A stretch of DNA of 13,769 bases. Origin: JBJHBY01 sp050485745 (GTDB lineage Bacteria > Pseudomonadota > Gammaproteobacteria > Pseudomonadales > CAMLJR01). The stretch covers positions 1 through 13,769 of the forward strand of contig JBJHBY010000078.1 of assembly GCA_050485745.1 (NCBI GenBank), in the 5' to 3' direction. Positions 13,278 to 13,769 of this stretch are shown here, piece after piece. Below the pieces are notes generated by a model. It was not told the DNA's origin and ran no database searches. It was given only the letters and a program-made list of their open reading frames with translations. Position numbers and translations under genes: made by a program. Position 1 is the stretch's first letter. Each line of letters begins with the position of its first letter.

Positions 13278-13769
13278 TTACAGGTCGATACCGCCGAAGG
13301 ACATGAAGCCGAGTGACATCAGACCAACGATGATAAAGGTAATCCCCAGGCCACGCAGGCCTTCGGGCACGTCGCTGTACTTGAGCTTCTCGCGAATCCC
13401 GGCCAGGGCGGTGATGGCCAGTGCCCAGCCCACCCCGGCACCGGCGCCGAACACGACGCTCTCGCCAAAGGCGTAATCCCGCTCCACCATGAACAGCGAG
13501 GTCCCCAGAATCGCACAATTCACTGTAATCAGGGGCAGGAACACGCCCAGCGCGTTATACAGTACCGGCACATAGCGATCCAGGAACATCTCCATGATCT
13601 GCACGATGGCCGCAATCACGCCGATGTAGCTGAGCAGGCCCAGGAAGCTGAGATCCACACCCGGCAACCCGGCCCAGGCCAGGGCGCCGTCGCGCAGCAG
13701 ATGATTGAAGATCAGGTTGTTGACCGGCACGGTGATGGTCATCACCACGATCACGGCGATACCCAGACC
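13278..13769 (-). CDS. nqrE: Na+-translocating NADH:quinone reductase subunit E (partial, 5' end outside window)
   Basis: The C-terminal 164 codons of NqrE, open to the window edge; the full protein is about 200 residues. It is a hydrophobic subunit homologous to RnfA that, with NqrD, forms part of the sodium-pumping membrane core. Visible hydrophobic segments include VIVVMTITVPVNNLIF, FLGLLSYIGVIAAIVQ, ALGVFLPLITVNCAIL, a Gly/Ala-rich GAGAGVGWALAI helix, and the terminal LGITFIIVGLMSLGFMSFGGI. The cysteine in VNCAILG is the family ligand for the intramembrane iron-sulfur centre. A methionine at 13754 would be an internal start and is not the true one, since the upstream codons GLGIA continue the family sequence. 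It is followed by nqrF after 26 bp. Confidence 0.96.
   Translation of the reverse strand, partial: GLGIAVIVVMTITVPVNNLIFNHLLRDGALAWAGLPGVDLSFLGLLSYIGVIAAIVQIMEMFLDRYVPVLYNALGVFLPLITVNCAILGTSLFMVERDYAFGESVVFGAGAGVGWALAITALAGIREKLKYSDVPEGLRGLGITFIIVGLMSLGFMSFGGIDL

Noticed and set aside
11797..13476. A 559-codon open frame on the plus strand, opposite nqrF and parts of apbE and nqrE
   Set aside because: It runs antisense to well-conserved nqr genes, has no recognisable domain and a composition typical of a GC-rich shadow frame.
1..13769. Mobile, defence, phage or CRISPR elements
   Set aside because: No transposase, integrase, toxin-antitoxin, nuclease-defence gene, repeat-spacer array or tRNA was found; all main genes have housekeeping families and similar composition.

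Overview
This 13.8 kb window looks like core chromosome of a GC-rich gammaproteobacterium, probably a marine or Pseudomonas/Marinobacter/Alcanivorax-like lineage. The evidence is the Na+-translocating NADH:quinone reductase (nqr) genes, the LolCDE lipoprotein exporter, MsbA, and a gene neighbourhood (exbD-exbB-comEC-DUF2062-lolEDC-pilZ ... nqrM-apbE-nqrF-nqrE) that matches, from memory, what is seen in Pseudomonas and relatives. Coding density is very high. No intergenic gap exceeds about 170 bp, and I see no RNA genes, insertion sequences, CRISPR or phage genes. Genes at both ends are cut by the window: msbA on the left and nqrE on the right.

Layout. (1) Positions 1-2066, minus strand: exbB, exbD and msbA form a tight operon in which all three genes start with GTG. 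A perfect TATAAT lies just upstream of exbB. (2) Positions 2153-4489, minus: comEC, the DNA-uptake channel. (3) Positions 4644-5183, plus: a DUF2062 membrane protein that ends 4 bp from the convergent lolE. (4) Positions 5188-8384, minus: lolC-lolD-lolE, overlapping genes for the ABC exporter that hands lipoproteins to LolA. LolC is told from LolE by its Hook-like loop. (5) Positions 8549-10631, plus: a translationally coupled three-gene unit encoding an atypical PilZ-type protein with a long insert, a type I-beta DAHP-synthase-like enzyme with altered active-site motifs, and a DCC-family (DUF393) thiol-disulfide protein. (6) Positions 10675-13769, minus: the 3' end of the nqr operon, nqrE-nqrF-apbE-nqrM, holding two structural subunits, the flavin transferase that flavinylates NqrB/NqrC, and an Fe-S maturation factor.

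Most of the window is cell-envelope and respiratory housekeeping: MsbA exports lipid A core, LolCDE exports lipoproteins, ExbBD supplies proton-motive-force energy to outer-membrane processes, and NQR builds a sodium gradient. The part most worth a second look is the PilZ / DAHP-synthase-like / DCC unit and the 165 bp gap in front of it, which carries a 17 bp tandem repeat. I did not find a mobile, defence or biosynthetic island.
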